A DNA stretch of 18,816 nucleotides. Origin: an uncultured Muribaculaceae bacterium. Lineage in GTDB: Bacteria; Bacteroidota; Bacteroidia; Bacteroidales; Muribaculaceae. The DNA is taken from the NCBI GenBank assembly GCA_934663645.1, contig CAKUKR010000043.1, positions 1-18,816 of the forward strand. The letters are read 5' to 3'. Below, piece by piece: positions 1-10,070 of the stretch (the first letter of the stretch is position 1; each line of letters starts with the position of its first letter). Under the pieces are notes generated by a model, which saw only the letters and a list, made by a program, of their open reading frames with translations, was not told the DNA's origin and did no database searches. Position numbers and translations under genes: made by a program.

Positions 1-9
1 TGTCAGTGG

Positions 10-41
10 GGGTGTGTCAAAATAGGCGCACCCTCTTTTTT
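10..41 (+). terminator. Rho-independent terminator of a gene left of the window
   Basis: GGGTGTG at 10-16 pairs with CGCACCC at 27-33 (one G-U pair) around a 10-nt loop, and a T-rich tract follows at 34-41. The orientation fits a plus-strand gene ending before position 1. That gene itself is not in the window. A second, weaker hairpin (GCAGCC 46-51, GGCTGC 63-68, followed by TCTTTC) lies just downstream and may reinforce it. Confidence 0.6.
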
Positions 42-118
42 ATGCGCAGCCAGAAGGAACATGGCTGCTCTTTCATGTTGGTGAGAGGCGAGCGGTTGTC
101 ATGTCCCCGATAAAAGCG

Positions 119-152
119 AATCAGGGTGCGGAATTGTCTCCGCACCCTGATT
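119..152 (-). terminator. Terminator of the DPP5/small-lipoprotein unit
   Basis: A perfect 14-bp inverted repeat, 119-132 with 139-152, encloses a 6-nt loop. Read on the minus strand the stem is followed by CGCTTTTATC, giving a short U-tract. It lies 68 nt beyond the stop of the small lipoprotein gene (221), so it is best placed as the end of that transcript. The rest of 1-220 contains no credible gene. Confidence 0.8.
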
Positions 153-220
153 GTATTTAGGGTCTGTGTGTCAGAAACGGTTCAGCCTGCTGGGCTTGAA
201 TTGACACATCTTGTTCGATT

Positions 221-583
221 TTACTCGGCTGTGTTTTCTGTTGCAGGGGCAGCGGGTTCTGTTGGCTGTTCTGCGGTCACAGGGGCATTGTTCAACAGCT
301 TTTGTGACGTTTTGAGGTTAGCCTGGGCGACGTTGTTCTTGGCTTCGAGGAGTTCGACATCGTCATCCATTTGCTTTCCGAGGTCTGGGTTCACTTTGAC
401 AATTGAGTCCAGCTGGCTATACATGGATGTCATCGCAGTGTTGAGTTCGTCCATGCTCTGGGCCTTCTCAGCCTTTTCGATAGTCGCGTTGATCAGGTCG
501 AGAGCCTGCTGTTTTGCTGACTTCTGGCAAGAGCCGAAGAACAGCACCATTGCTGCGCATGCAGCGAAAATGAATTTTTTCAT
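221..583 (-). CDS. Small lipoprotein of unknown function
   Basis: A 120-residue protein with a short basic N-terminus, a hydrophobic stretch and a lipobox ending in Cys19 (FGSC), so it is predicted to be a lipid-anchored envelope protein. The mature part is mostly charged and alpha-helical in character, with many Ala, Lys, Glu, Gln and Leu residues. It ends in a Pro/Ala/Glu/Thr-rich low-complexity tail (about residues 100-120). I do not recognise the family. The start is the ATG at 583, because the signal peptide begins there. The gene starts 12 nt after the stop of the DPP5-like peptidase and shares its terminator, so the two are probably co-transcribed; it could be an accessory lipoprotein of that peptidase, but nothing in the sequence proves a link. 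Confidence 0.8.
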   Translation of the reverse strand: MKKFIFAACAAMVLFFGSCQKSAKQQALDLINATIEKAEKAQSMDELNTAMTSMYSQLDSIVKVNPDLGKQMDDDVELLEAKNNVAQANLKTSQKLLNNAPVTAEQPTEPAAPATENTAE

Positions 584-595
584 GATGGGTTGGTT

Positions 596-2740
596 TTATT
601 GGTTAATACTGTCAGACGAGGTTGTTTCATCTGATTTGTTTTTAGCAGGAACTGCATTTTTGAGATGTTTGTCGAGGAAGTTGAAGAATACCCGCTGCCA
701 GAGGATTGCGTTCTGCGGCTTGAGTATCCAGTGGTTCTCGTCCGGGAATACGAGCATCTGCGCGTCGAGACCGTGCATCTTGGCTGAATTGAAGGCCATC
801 ATGCCCTGCGAAGCGAGAATGCGGTAGTCGCGCTCGCCCACGGTGATGAGTATCGGGGCTGTCCACTTGTCAACAAAGAGGTGTGGGGAGTTGCTGTATG
901 TGCGCTGTGCCACGGCGTTGTTCTTGTCCCATGGTGCGCCGCCGAGGTCGAAGTCTGCAAACCACATCTCTTCAGTTTCGCAATACTGTGCCTCGACATT
1001 GAAGATGCCGGCATGGGCGATGAGGGCTGCGAAGCGGCCGTCGTTGTGTCCTGCGAGCCAGTATACGGAGAAGCCGCCGTAGCTTGCGCCGATAGCTCCG
1101 ATGCGTGCCGGGTCTACGTAGGGCTTGGTCTTCATGTAGTCAACGGCAGCGAAATAATCCTGCATGTTCTGGCCGCCGTAGTCGCCTGAGATCTGACGGT
1201 TCCATTCCTCGCCGAATCCGGGGACTCCGTGGCGGTTGGGCGCTATGACGATGTATCCGTTGGCTGCCATGATCATGAAGTTCCAGCGGTAGCTCCAGAA
1301 CTGGCTGACGGCAGACTGCGGGCCGCCCTGACAGTATAGCAGCATGGGGTATTTCTTGTTGGGGTCGAAGTTGGGGGGCAGTATTTCCCATGCGGTCATC
1401 ATCTTGCCGTCGGTGGTCGGCACCATAACTTTTTTCACGTCGCCGAGCTTGAGCTGTGCGAGCAGCTGCTTGTTTACTTCGGTCACGTCCTTGGCCTGGC
1501 CGTTCTCGATGAGGCATACCTCGTTGGGACGCTGCATGGAGTGTCGCATGGCAAGCACCTTGTCGTTGCCCACGGGGCTGACGCCAACATAGTCCCACTG
1601 TCCGGAAGCGAGTGTGTCAATCTTGCAGGTCTGCGCGTCGATGCGGAACACCGGCTGCGTGCCCTCATAGTAACCGTTGAAGACGATAGCCTTGCTGTCA
1701 GGCGTCCATGCGAAGCCTTCGGGCCAGTAGTCCCAGTTCTCTGTCAGGTCGCGCTGCTGCTTGGTCTGCATATCGAGCACCATGAGGCGTTTCTTGTCGC
1801 TCTCGTATTTTGCGGTCTTCATGCTCAGCCAAGCCAGCGACTTGCCGTCGGGCGAGAATTTCGGGTCTGTGTCGTAGCCCGGGTTTCCCTCTGTCAGGTT
1901 TACGGTTTTCTTTGTCTCGATGTCATACCGGTATATGTCGGAGTTGGTCGAGAAGGCGTAGTCCTTGCCAGTGAGCTTGCGCGACACGTAAACGAGCGAC
2001 TTGGAGTCGGGAGCCCATGCGAAAGACTCTGCACCGCCGAAGGGCTTCATCGGGCACTCAAACGGCTCGCCCTCCATGATGTCAATTTCGCCGGAAATCT
2101 TGCTGCCGTCGAAGTCTGCCAGATAAGGGTGGGGCAGGTCTTCTACCCACTCGTCCCAATGCTTGTACATCAAGTCGTTGATGAGGCGGCCAGTCGTTTT
2201 TTCGAGGCCTTTGTAGAGTGTTGAGTCGGGCTTGATTTCGATAGACGAGCCGTAGATGACCCTCTTGCCGTCAGGAGAAATCTCGAAGCAGGACACTCCG
2301 CGCTCCACCGCGCTGACGCATTTCTGACCGGAGCCGTCGGCGTTCATGACGAAAATCTGCGAGTTCTCGGTCTTCTTGTCGTATCCGAGGTATGCGATTT
2401 TGTTGCCGTTGTCTATCCAGCGGACGTTGGACTCGGACTTCGGGGTGTTGGTGAGGCGTTTCAGGTCAGAGCCGTCGATGTTGGCGCGGTAGATGTCTGC
2501 GTTGCCCGTGTTCTCCTCGATGTTTTCAAATGCGATAGTGAAGATGAAAGACTTGCCGTCTGGCGAAGCCACAGCCTCCGACACACGTCCGAAAGCCTCG
2601 AGGACTTCTGGCGTGAGCATTCCGTCCACGATGTCAACCTGCGGACGCTGGATGCCGTCACCTTCTGTAGCTGCGCTCTTGCATCCGGTCAGCACGGCCG
2701 GGAGCATGAGTGCGCATAGACTGATGTGTGATTTGTTCAT
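596..2740 (-). CDS. S9 family dipeptidyl peptidase, DPP5-like lipoprotein
   Basis: A 714-residue serine peptidase of the prolyl oligopeptidase clan. Such enzymes cleave dipeptides from short peptides in the periplasm of peptide-fermenting Bacteroidetes. The start chosen is the ATG at 2740, which gives a lipoprotein signal with lipobox LTGC (Cys20); a longer frame open to 2812 adds 24 Arg/Ser-rich residues ahead of the signal and is unlikely. Residues about 60-440 are PD40/TolB-like beta-propeller repeats (SPDGK and DSK motifs). The C-terminal alpha/beta hydrolase shows the catalytic triad Ser553 (GASYGG), Asp638 (GERDYR) and His670 (ENHW). The catalytic domain resembles Porphyromonas gingivalis DPP5 as I remember it. 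The predicted lipid anchor is notable. It has its own promoter at 2838-2867 with an elaborate inverted repeat, and is followed by a small lipoprotein gene. Confidence 0.92.
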   Translation of the reverse strand: MNKSHISLCALMLPAVLTGCKSAATEGDGIQRPQVDIVDGMLTPEVLEAFGRVSEAVASPDGKSFIFTIAFENIEENTGNADIYRANIDGSDLKRLTNTPKSESNVRWIDNGNKIAYLGYDKKTENSQIFVMNADGSGQKCVSAVERGVSCFEISPDGKRVIYGSSIEIKPDSTLYKGLEKTTGRLINDLMYKHWDEWVEDLPHPYLADFDGSKISGEIDIMEGEPFECPMKPFGGAESFAWAPDSKSLVYVSRKLTGKDYAFSTNSDIYRYDIETKKTVNLTEGNPGYDTDPKFSPDGKSLAWLSMKTAKYESDKKRLMVLDMQTKQQRDLTENWDYWPEGFAWTPDSKAIVFNGYYEGTQPVFRIDAQTCKIDTLASGQWDYVGVSPVGNDKVLAMRHSMQRPNEVCLIENGQAKDVTEVNKQLLAQLKLGDVKKVMVPTTDGKMMTAWEILPPNFDPNKKYPMLLYCQGGPQSAVSQFWSYRWNFMIMAANGYIVIAPNRHGVPGFGEEWNRQISGDYGGQNMQDYFAAVDYMKTKPYVDPARIGAIGASYGGFSVYWLAGHNDGRFAALIAHAGIFNVEAQYCETEEMWFADFDLGGAPWDKNNAVAQRTYSNSPHLFVDKWTAPILITVGERDYRILASQGMMAFNSAKMHGLDAQMLVFPDENHWILKPQNAILWQRVFFNFLDKHLKNAVPAKNKSDETTSSDSINQ

Positions 2741-2830
2741 ATATTCATTTAGGTTTGTTCCTATGTTTGTCGGTCTTTCCGAGGAAGACCTCCGGTTGCG
2801 CGTTGCTCGCATAAACAGATGTATGCACGG

Positions 2831-2877
2831 CGCAATGCAAATTTAATCAATATTCTCCAGTCCGCAATGACATTGCG
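2831..2877. promoter_or_regulatory. Candidate operator: three CGCAATG half-sites
   Basis: CGCAATG occurs at 2831-2837 and 2863-2869 on the plus strand and as its reverse complement CATTGCG at 2871-2877. The last two form a palindrome with a single-base spacer that overlaps the -33 box. The first abuts the -7 box and start site. The arrangement suits a dimeric repressor or activator with an additional half-site 32 bp away. The binding protein is unknown. Confidence 0.5.
2838..2867 (-). promoter_or_regulatory. Promoter of the DPP5-like peptidase gene
   Basis: Read on the minus strand, TTG (2867-2865) is followed after 19 nt by TAAATTTG (2845-2838). This matches the Bacteroidetes -33/-7 consensus with TAnnTTTG. 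Transcription would begin near 2830, about 90 nt before the ATG at 2740, in an A-rich leader without a Shine-Dalgarno sequence. Confidence 0.65.
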
Positions 2878-2888
2878 CATAAAAGATG

Positions 2889-2921
2889 AGGCGGAAACCG
2901 CAAAAAACGCGGTTTCCGCCT
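2889..2921 (-). terminator. Terminator of rprXY
   Basis: A perfect 13-bp inverted repeat, 2889-2901 with 2909-2921, has a 7-nt loop. On the minus strand it is followed by CATCTTTTATG, a short U-tract. It lies 21 nt after the rprY stop and separates rprXY from the DPP5 promoter. Confidence 0.8.
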
Positions 2922-2942
2922 GTGATGTGTGTGTGTGTGCCG

Positions 2943-3665
2943 TTATTTGTTGATCGGCGTAGCCTCTTCGGGCTGGTCCGGGGCGATGAGCTTGTAGCCC
3001 TTGCCGTGGATGTTGATGATTTCGATGTTGGGGTCGCCCTTGAGGTGCTTACGCAGTTTGGTGATGTATACGTCCATGCTGCGGGCGTTGAAGTAGTTGT
3101 CGTCGATCCAGATGGCCTTGAGGGCGAAGTTGCGCTCGAGTATCTGGTTCATGTGGGAGCAGAGGAGGGTGAGCAGCTCGGACTCCTTGGTAGTCAGCTT
3201 CTGTATGCGGCCCTCGATGGTGAGTGTCTGCTTCTGGGTGTCGAAGGTGTAGTTGCCTATCTTGTACATAGTCACCTCCTTGTCTTTCTTGCCCTTGACG
3301 CGGCGGAGTATCGCGCCGATACGGAACACGAGCTCTTCCATGGAGAATGGCTTGGTGATGTAGTCATCAGCACCGATCTTGAAGCCCTCGAGCACATCGT
3401 CCTTCAGAGCCTTGGCTGTCAGGAAGATGATGGGCACCTCGCTGTTGACGTTTCGGATTTCCTGTGCGAGTGTGAAGCCGTCTTTTTTGGGCATCATCAC
3501 GTCAAGCACGCACAGGTCGTACTTGCCTTTCAGGAAGGCCTTGTAGCCACGGTCGCCGTCGGGGAGGAGGTCGGCGTTGAACCCTTTTGCCTGGAGGAAC
3601 TCGCGGAGCAGCATACCCAGGTTCTCATCGTCTTCGCAAAGAAGAATTTTCAGTTTTTCATCCAT
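2943..3665 (-). CDS. rprY: OmpR-family response regulator RprY
   Basis: A 240-residue transcription factor, the output half of a two-component system. The N-terminal receiver domain (about 1-120) has the acidic pocket Glu11-Asp12-Asp13, the phosphorylation site Asp55 (LDVMMP), Thr83 and Lys105 (TKPF). The C-terminal winged helix of the OmpR/PhoB type (about 135-232) carries the typical ARSMDVYITKLRKHL recognition region. The sequence strongly resembles Bacteroides RprY as remembered. It lies 131 nt downstream of the kinase gene on the same strand. I see no convincing TAnnTTTG promoter in that gap, so co-transcription with rprX is most likely. A strong terminator follows. Confidence 0.93.
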   Translation of the reverse strand: MDEKLKILLCEDDENLGMLLREFLQAKGFNADLLPDGDRGYKAFLKGKYDLCVLDVMMPKKDGFTLAQEIRNVNSEVPIIFLTAKALKDDVLEGFKIGADDYITKPFSMEELVFRIGAILRRVKGKKDKEVTMYKIGNYTFDTQKQTLTIEGRIQKLTTKESELLTLLCSHMNQILERNFALKAIWIDDNYFNARSMDVYITKLRKHLKGDPNIEIINIHGKGYKLIAPDQPEEATPINK

Positions 3666-3796
3666 AACTCAAATATTTTTGTGCCGGCATAATATACCGC
3701 AGCGTGTGTTGTCTCTTGATAGTATAACAACAACGGATTGTCGATTATTATTCTCTCCGGCGTGTTTGTGATTATTTTTTCTCGTTGTTTGTTGAT

Positions 3797-5350
3797 TTAT
3801 TCATTTTTGGTGTCGCTGTTGTGCAGGGGCAGTGTGATGATGAATGTCGTGCCCTTGCCCAGCTCGCTTTCTACTTCGATTTTTCCGTTGAAGAGCGTCA
3901 CCATCTTCTTGACGTATGCCAGTCCGAGACCGAAGCCCTTGACATCGTGGCGGTTGCCTGTGTGCACACGGTAGAATTTCTCGAAGATGCGTTTCTGGTC
4001 GTCCTTGCGTATGCCGATGCCGTTGTCGCTGACGCTTATCCGGATGGATTTGCCCACATTCTCGGTCGTTATTGCAAGCTGGGGGTTTACATCCTCGCGC
4101 ATATACTTGACAGCGTTGTCGAGCAGGTTGAAGATGACGTTGGTAAACTGCATCTCGTCCACCCATACCACGGCGTTTTCGGCAGCCTGGCGGTATTCGA
4201 GCGTGCCTCCGAATTTTTCCACCTTTATCTTGAACGTGTTGACCACGTTGGCTATCACCTCGTCGGCATCCACGTCCTTGAATTTGAGGGCGGCGATGCT
4301 TGAATTGTCAAACACGGACATCTGCAGCACCTTCTCGACTTGGAAGCGGAGGCGTTTGGCCTCTACGCCGATGACGTGCGACATGTTTGCCAGCGTAGCG
4401 GGCGACTTGCGCACCGAGTCGTCGTTGAGCATCTGCGCTGCCAGCGAGATGGTCGATATGGGGGTCTTCAGCTCGTGTGTCATGTTGTTGATGAAGTCTG
4501 ACTTCATCTCCGTGAGCTTCTTCTGCCTGAACGCCATGATGATGGTGTACAGGAATATCACCAGCAGTATCAGGGTGAATGCGAGCGCGGGGACTATGAA
4601 CTTGACTGACGAGTAAATGTAGTTGTGCTTGGTCGGGAACTGCACTTTCAGATGGTACTTGGTGCTCGAGTTGGGGAACAGTGCCTGTTCGTATGTGTTC
4701 TCCCGGGATGCCGGGTTGTAGTGTCGTGTCGAGTACAGTATCGCGTCTTTGCAGTCTGTTATGGCAAACGAGAAGGGTAGTTCTCCCAGCCCGTTGTTGG
4801 CGAGCTCTGTCGATAGGAAGCTCTTGATGACTGTCGAGTCTGCTCGTTCTATGAGTGGGCGTGAGCCTGAATCGCGCAGTATGGTGAGTATCACCTCGTC
4901 GAGCAGTCCTTTCTGGTACAGGTACTGCCCGCGCAGCACCTCGTGCATGGTCTGGTAGCGCGAGCCGATGTCGCGCCGCTTGTCAGGAAACTTCACATTG
5001 TCAGGGTCGCGCTTAGAGCGGTCAACTTCGGAGGAGAGGGTATAGTTGGTCACAGTCCCGTCGGGGCTGACGATGGAGTATTTCAAGTTTGTGTTGTACG
5101 GTCCTGGGGGGCCGTAAGTCGTGTTGACGAGGCTTGCCTCGAGGCTGTTCACGTCCTGTTCGAGATAGTACAGGGTCTCCTGTTTCTCGAGAAAATCGGC
5201 GGTTGCGTTGAGTGACCGCCTCACGTTGTCGGAGAACTGCTCATCGCGCATCTCGACCATCTTGTCCAGATAGGTCATCTGAAAATACAGCAATGAGCAG
5301 AACGTGATTGCCATAATGACGGCAAGCAGCCATATAGTGGATTTCTTCAT
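3797..5350 (-). CDS. rprX: Sensor histidine kinase RprX
   Basis: A 517-residue membrane histidine kinase, the predicted partner of RprY. The first transmembrane helix covers about residues 5-25 and the second about 251-272, enclosing a periplasmic sensor domain of roughly 225 residues that I cannot assign to a known ligand-binding fold. The dimerisation domain has phospho-acceptor His292 (NNMTHELKTP). The ATPase domain has an N-box (NLLDNAVKY), G1 (DNGIGI), F-box (FEKFYR) and G2 (GFGLGL). No clear HAMP domain separates TM2 from the H-box, which is only about 20 residues away. The ATG at 5350 is chosen because the protein then opens with a basic residue pair and TM1. The frame stays open to 5416, but that adds a 22-residue Arg/Pro-rich stretch. 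The promoter at 5437-5468 leaves a leader of about 80 nt. Confidence 0.93.
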   Translation of the reverse strand: MKKSTIWLLAVIMAITFCSLLYFQMTYLDKMVEMRDEQFSDNVRRSLNATADFLEKQETLYYLEQDVNSLEASLVNTTYGPPGPYNTNLKYSIVSPDGTVTNYTLSSEVDRSKRDPDNVKFPDKRRDIGSRYQTMHEVLRGQYLYQKGLLDEVILTILRDSGSRPLIERADSTVIKSFLSTELANNGLGELPFSFAITDCKDAILYSTRHYNPASRENTYEQALFPNSSTKYHLKVQFPTKHNYIYSSVKFIVPALAFTLILLVIFLYTIIMAFRQKKLTEMKSDFINNMTHELKTPISTISLAAQMLNDDSVRKSPATLANMSHVIGVEAKRLRFQVEKVLQMSVFDNSSIAALKFKDVDADEVIANVVNTFKIKVEKFGGTLEYRQAAENAVVWVDEMQFTNVIFNLLDNAVKYMREDVNPQLAITTENVGKSIRISVSDNGIGIRKDDQKRIFEKFYRVHTGNRHDVKGFGLGLAYVKKMVTLFNGKIEVESELGKGTTFIITLPLHNSDTKNE

Positions 5351-5419
5351 GCCTATAAATCCTTTATTCAGCCATAATTGTTTTGCGGGAACGCGGTCTG
5401 GCGGCGCACGCGGCAAGCC

Positions 5420-5448
5420 GTGTTAATTCCCAAGTGCAAAATTAACAC
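5420..5448. promoter_or_regulatory. Candidate operator palindrome on the rprX promoter
   Basis: GTGTTAATT at 5420-5428 and AATTAACAC at 5440-5448 form perfect 9-bp arms around an 11-nt spacer, with half-site centres 20 bp apart (about two helical turns). The palindrome covers the -7 box and the predicted start site, so a bound dimer would be placed to block transcription. The regulator is unknown; autoregulation by RprY is one possibility. Confidence 0.5.
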
Positions 5449-5468
5449 TCAAATGTGAATACGCCAAA
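5437..5468 (-). promoter_or_regulatory. rprX promoter
   Basis: On the minus strand TTTG (5468-5465) is followed after 20 nt by TAATTTTG (5444-5437), a full match to the Bacteroidetes -33/-7 consensus. The predicted start site is near 5430, about 80 nt before the rprX ATG. It lies back-to-back with the plus-strand C11 peptidase promoter. Confidence 0.7.
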
Positions 5469-5544
5469 TAATTCGGCTGAAAAATTTTGCCCTTGCCCAT
5501 TTTTTTTTGTTGAACCACATAAATCGGCTCGTTTTCAGGGGGCG

Positions 5545-5578
5545 TTTTGGGCAGATACGCCGATTATTTGTATCTTTG
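5545..5578 (+). promoter_or_regulatory. Promoter of the C11 peptidase gene and following operon
   Basis: TTTTG (5545-5549) is followed after 21 nt by TATCTTTG (5571-5578), a match to the Bacteroidetes consensus. Transcription would start near 5585, some 20 nt before the ATG at 5604. This excludes the upstream in-frame start at 5547, which lies within the promoter. Confidence 0.75.
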
Positions 5579-5603
5579 CAGTTTCAGAACTACCGCATCT
5601 TTT

Positions 5604-6830
5604 ATGTCGAACAAAATCGTATCCTGTATATTGATGTGCCTCGCGGCGATGTCGCTTGTGTCATGTCACCATAGCAATCAGGAAGAGCCCGAAAACGAGG
5701 GCATAGGCCCTGACGGCACGCTTCCCGCGCCGCTGCCGCGTGCCAAGCGGACGATTCTCATATACGCCATTGCTTCCAACAGCCTGTCCTCAAACCTTGA
5801 CGACGACATGAACGAGATACTGCAAGGTGCGGCGCAGGTGGACCTCGACAATTACCGGCTGCTTATATATAAGGTGCAGACGGACTACACCACGGAGAAC
5901 AACCGCACGAAGCCCGAGCTGGTGCAGCTGGTCAAGACTTCGTCTGGCTACGGCTACAAGACCGTCGCGAAATATAACAGCAAATACCCCTCGACACTGC
6001 CGGAGCGCATATCCACAGTCATCAGCAATGCTGTCGCTGTCGCCCCCGCCGACGAGTACGGCATCATCTTCTGGTCGCACAGCGATGCCTGGCGGCCGTC
6101 ACCCACATGGACTGACGATGTGCGCCGTTCGTTCGGGCAGGACTATGACGCGCAGTCCCGCACATATTACTATTGCGAGACGGCAGACCTTGCCGATGCC
6201 GTTCCTGACGGGTTGGCTAAGTTCATCTGGTTCGATTCGTGCTACATGGCCAATATAGAGAGTGCATACGAGTTTCGCGGCAAGTGCAGCTACTACATAG
6301 GGTCGTGCACGGAATTGCAGGGCGCGGGGATGCCGTATGACATCACACTGCCGATACTGCTGGGTGAGAAAGGTGATGTAGTGAGGGCTGCCAAGGCGAC
6401 ATTTGACTACTACAACGATCGCAGCAAGGTGGTCACGATGAGTGTCATGGACATGCGGCACATCGAGCGCATGGCAGATGCCTCGTCTGCCGCGTATGCC
6501 GGCTTCGAGCCGTTGCCGCAGGGTGTCAGCCTTCAGGTCTATTCTCGCGGCTCGTACTCCTCGCCGCTGTATGACTTCGGCCAGTACACGCGCATGGTGG
6601 CAGACTGCGACGGCAGCGACATTTCCTCATTCCAGCAGGCACTCGACGATTTTGTGGTCTATGCAGCTGCGTCGCAATACGATTTCCGTGGCGTGCGCAT
6701 TGTCCCGGAGTATTACAGCGGGCTGTCTTGCCACCTGTACCGCATGACCGACTCGCGTGACGACCGCATGTACCGCACGCTCGACTGGTACAGGCGCGTG
6801 TACCCCAACGACGACCCCATTTACGAATAA
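5604..6830 (+). CDS. Clostripain-family (C11) cysteine peptidase, lipoprotein
   Basis: A 408-residue predicted surface or periplasmic lipoprotein. The signal peptide ends in the lipobox LVSC with Cys21. The mature chain shows the C11/clostripain dyad: His159 in FWSHSDAW, after the beta-strand of a caspase-like fold, and Cys213 in WFDSCYMANIE. Family members cut after basic residues and often activate other secreted proteins, but the substrate here is unknown. The ATG at 5604 is used because it begins the signal peptide and lies just after the promoter. The gene is the first of the long plus-strand cluster, 19 nt before the MscS-type channel gene. Confidence 0.88.
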   Translation: MSNKIVSCILMCLAAMSLVSCHHSNQEEPENEGIGPDGTLPAPLPRAKRTILIYAIASNSLSSNLDDDMNEILQGAAQVDLDNYRLLIYKVQTDYTTENNRTKPELVQLVKTSSGYGYKTVAKYNSKYPSTLPERISTVISNAVAVAPADEYGIIFWSHSDAWRPSPTWTDDVRRSFGQDYDAQSRTYYYCETADLADAVPDGLAKFIWFDSCYMANIESAYEFRGKCSYYIGSCTELQGAGMPYDITLPILLGEKGDVVRAAKATFDYYNDRSKVVTMSVMDMRHIERMADASSAAYAGFEPLPQGVSLQVYSRGSYSSPLYDFGQYTRMVADCDGSDISSFQQALDDFVVYAAASQYDFRGVRIVPEYYSGLSCHLYRMTDSRDDRMYRTLDWYRRVYPNDDPIYE

Positions 6831-6849
6831 CCCCAATACCGATTACATC

Positions 6850-7976
6850 ATGTTTTCACTGACCAATATGATAACCGCTATGGTGCAGCAGGGGCAGGAG
6901 CAGCCGACAGCTCCGATAGCCGAAGAGATAGAGAAGGGGACGGATGCCATCCGGGCATTCGGCAACCTGAGCATCGACGATGCCATATCCAAGATAGTCA
7001 ACTCGATGGTTGACTTCGCGTTCCAGCTGCTCATCGCGGTAGCGGTGTTCTACATCGGGCGTTTCATCATTGGCAAGATATACCGGATGGTTCACTCCAT
7101 CATGGTTGGCCGGAACATGGACGCCTCGCTCACCACGTTTATATTGTCGCTCATCCGTATAATATTGTATTTCATACTGATAGTGACGATAGTCGGCATC
7201 CTCGGCATAGAGACCAGCTCGTTCCTCGCCCTGTTCGCCTCTGCTGGAGTCGCCATCGGCATGGCACTGAGCGGCACGCTGCAGAATTTCGCAGGCGGCG
7301 TGCTGATACTGCTGCTCAAGCCCTACAAGGTGGGCGACTACATAGCCGCGCAGGGGTATGAGGGCACTGTCAAGGAGATACAGATATTCCACACTGTCAT
7401 AAACACCATTGACAACAAGGCGATCATCATCCCCAACGGGGGGTTGTCAACCGGGTCAATCAACAATTACAGCCTGGAGCAGTACCGCCGCGTAGACTGG
7501 ACGATAGCCCTCAGTTACGGCACGGACTACGATAAGGCGGCAGAGGCGATACGCGCGATAGTATCGTCCGATGAGCGCGTCGTGGAGAAATACATCGAGG
7601 ACGACATGGAGAAACGCCACCAGCAGCATATCGAGGCGGCTATCGAGGCAGTCGCTCCTGCTGACGCGGCTGACGAGGAGAAGAAGCCCTCATGGTGGCA
7701 GCGGCTGCGCCTGCACCGCCGCAAGCGGAAAATCAAACAGGCTCTTCAGTCCGAAAGCACGCCCAGCATGATATTGCAGCAGAAGGACTGCTCGCCATTC
7801 GTAGGGCTTGCCGAGCTTGCCGACAGCAGCATCAACATCACCGTTAGGGTATGGACGCACATATCTGACTACTGGCCTCTCTTTTTCGAGATGAACCGCC
7901 GCTTCTACACCGAGTTGCAGCAGCAGGGCTTCTCGTTCCCCTTCCCGCAGATGGATGTTCACATAGACCGCCAGCC

Positions 7977-7980
<4 letters not shown>
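6850..7980 (+). CDS. MscS-family small-conductance mechanosensitive channel
   Basis: A 376-residue inner-membrane channel that would open under membrane tension to release solutes during osmotic downshock. Hydrophobic helices fall at about residues 51-75 and 92-119. The pore-lining TM3 is rich in Gly and Ala (SAGVAIGMALSGTLQNF) and is followed by the conserved beta-domain segment with VGDYI and the PNG motif. The C-terminal alpha/beta part is interrupted at about residues 245-310 by a strongly charged segment, with acidic then Arg/Lys-rich stretches, before resuming at ITVRVW. The ATG at 6850 gives a sensible N-terminus; the longer open frame overlaps the end of the peptidase gene. Its stop overlaps the uvrB start (ATGA), implying translational coupling. 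Confidence 0.92.

Positions 7981-10066
<2,086 letters not shown>

Positions 10067-10070
<4 letters not shown>

Noticed and set aside
126..827. Plus-strand open frame of 233 codons
   Set aside because: It begins inside a terminator stem, runs antisense to the small lipoprotein and the end of the S9 peptidase, and shows no domain.
2886..3692. Plus-strand open frame of 268 codons
   Set aside because: It is antisense to rprY and overlaps the terminator; the Val/Leu-rich translation is a shadow of the regulator's codons.
3666..3796. Separate promoter for rprY
   Set aside because: The closest sequence on the minus strand, AATATTTG near 3668-3675, breaks the TAnnTTTG pattern and lies almost at the start codon; co-transcription with rprX is simpler.
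5547..5603. Longer N-terminus for the C11 peptidase
   Set aside because: The upstream start lies within the promoter, before the predicted transcription start, and would place 19 residues ahead of the lipoprotein signal peptide.
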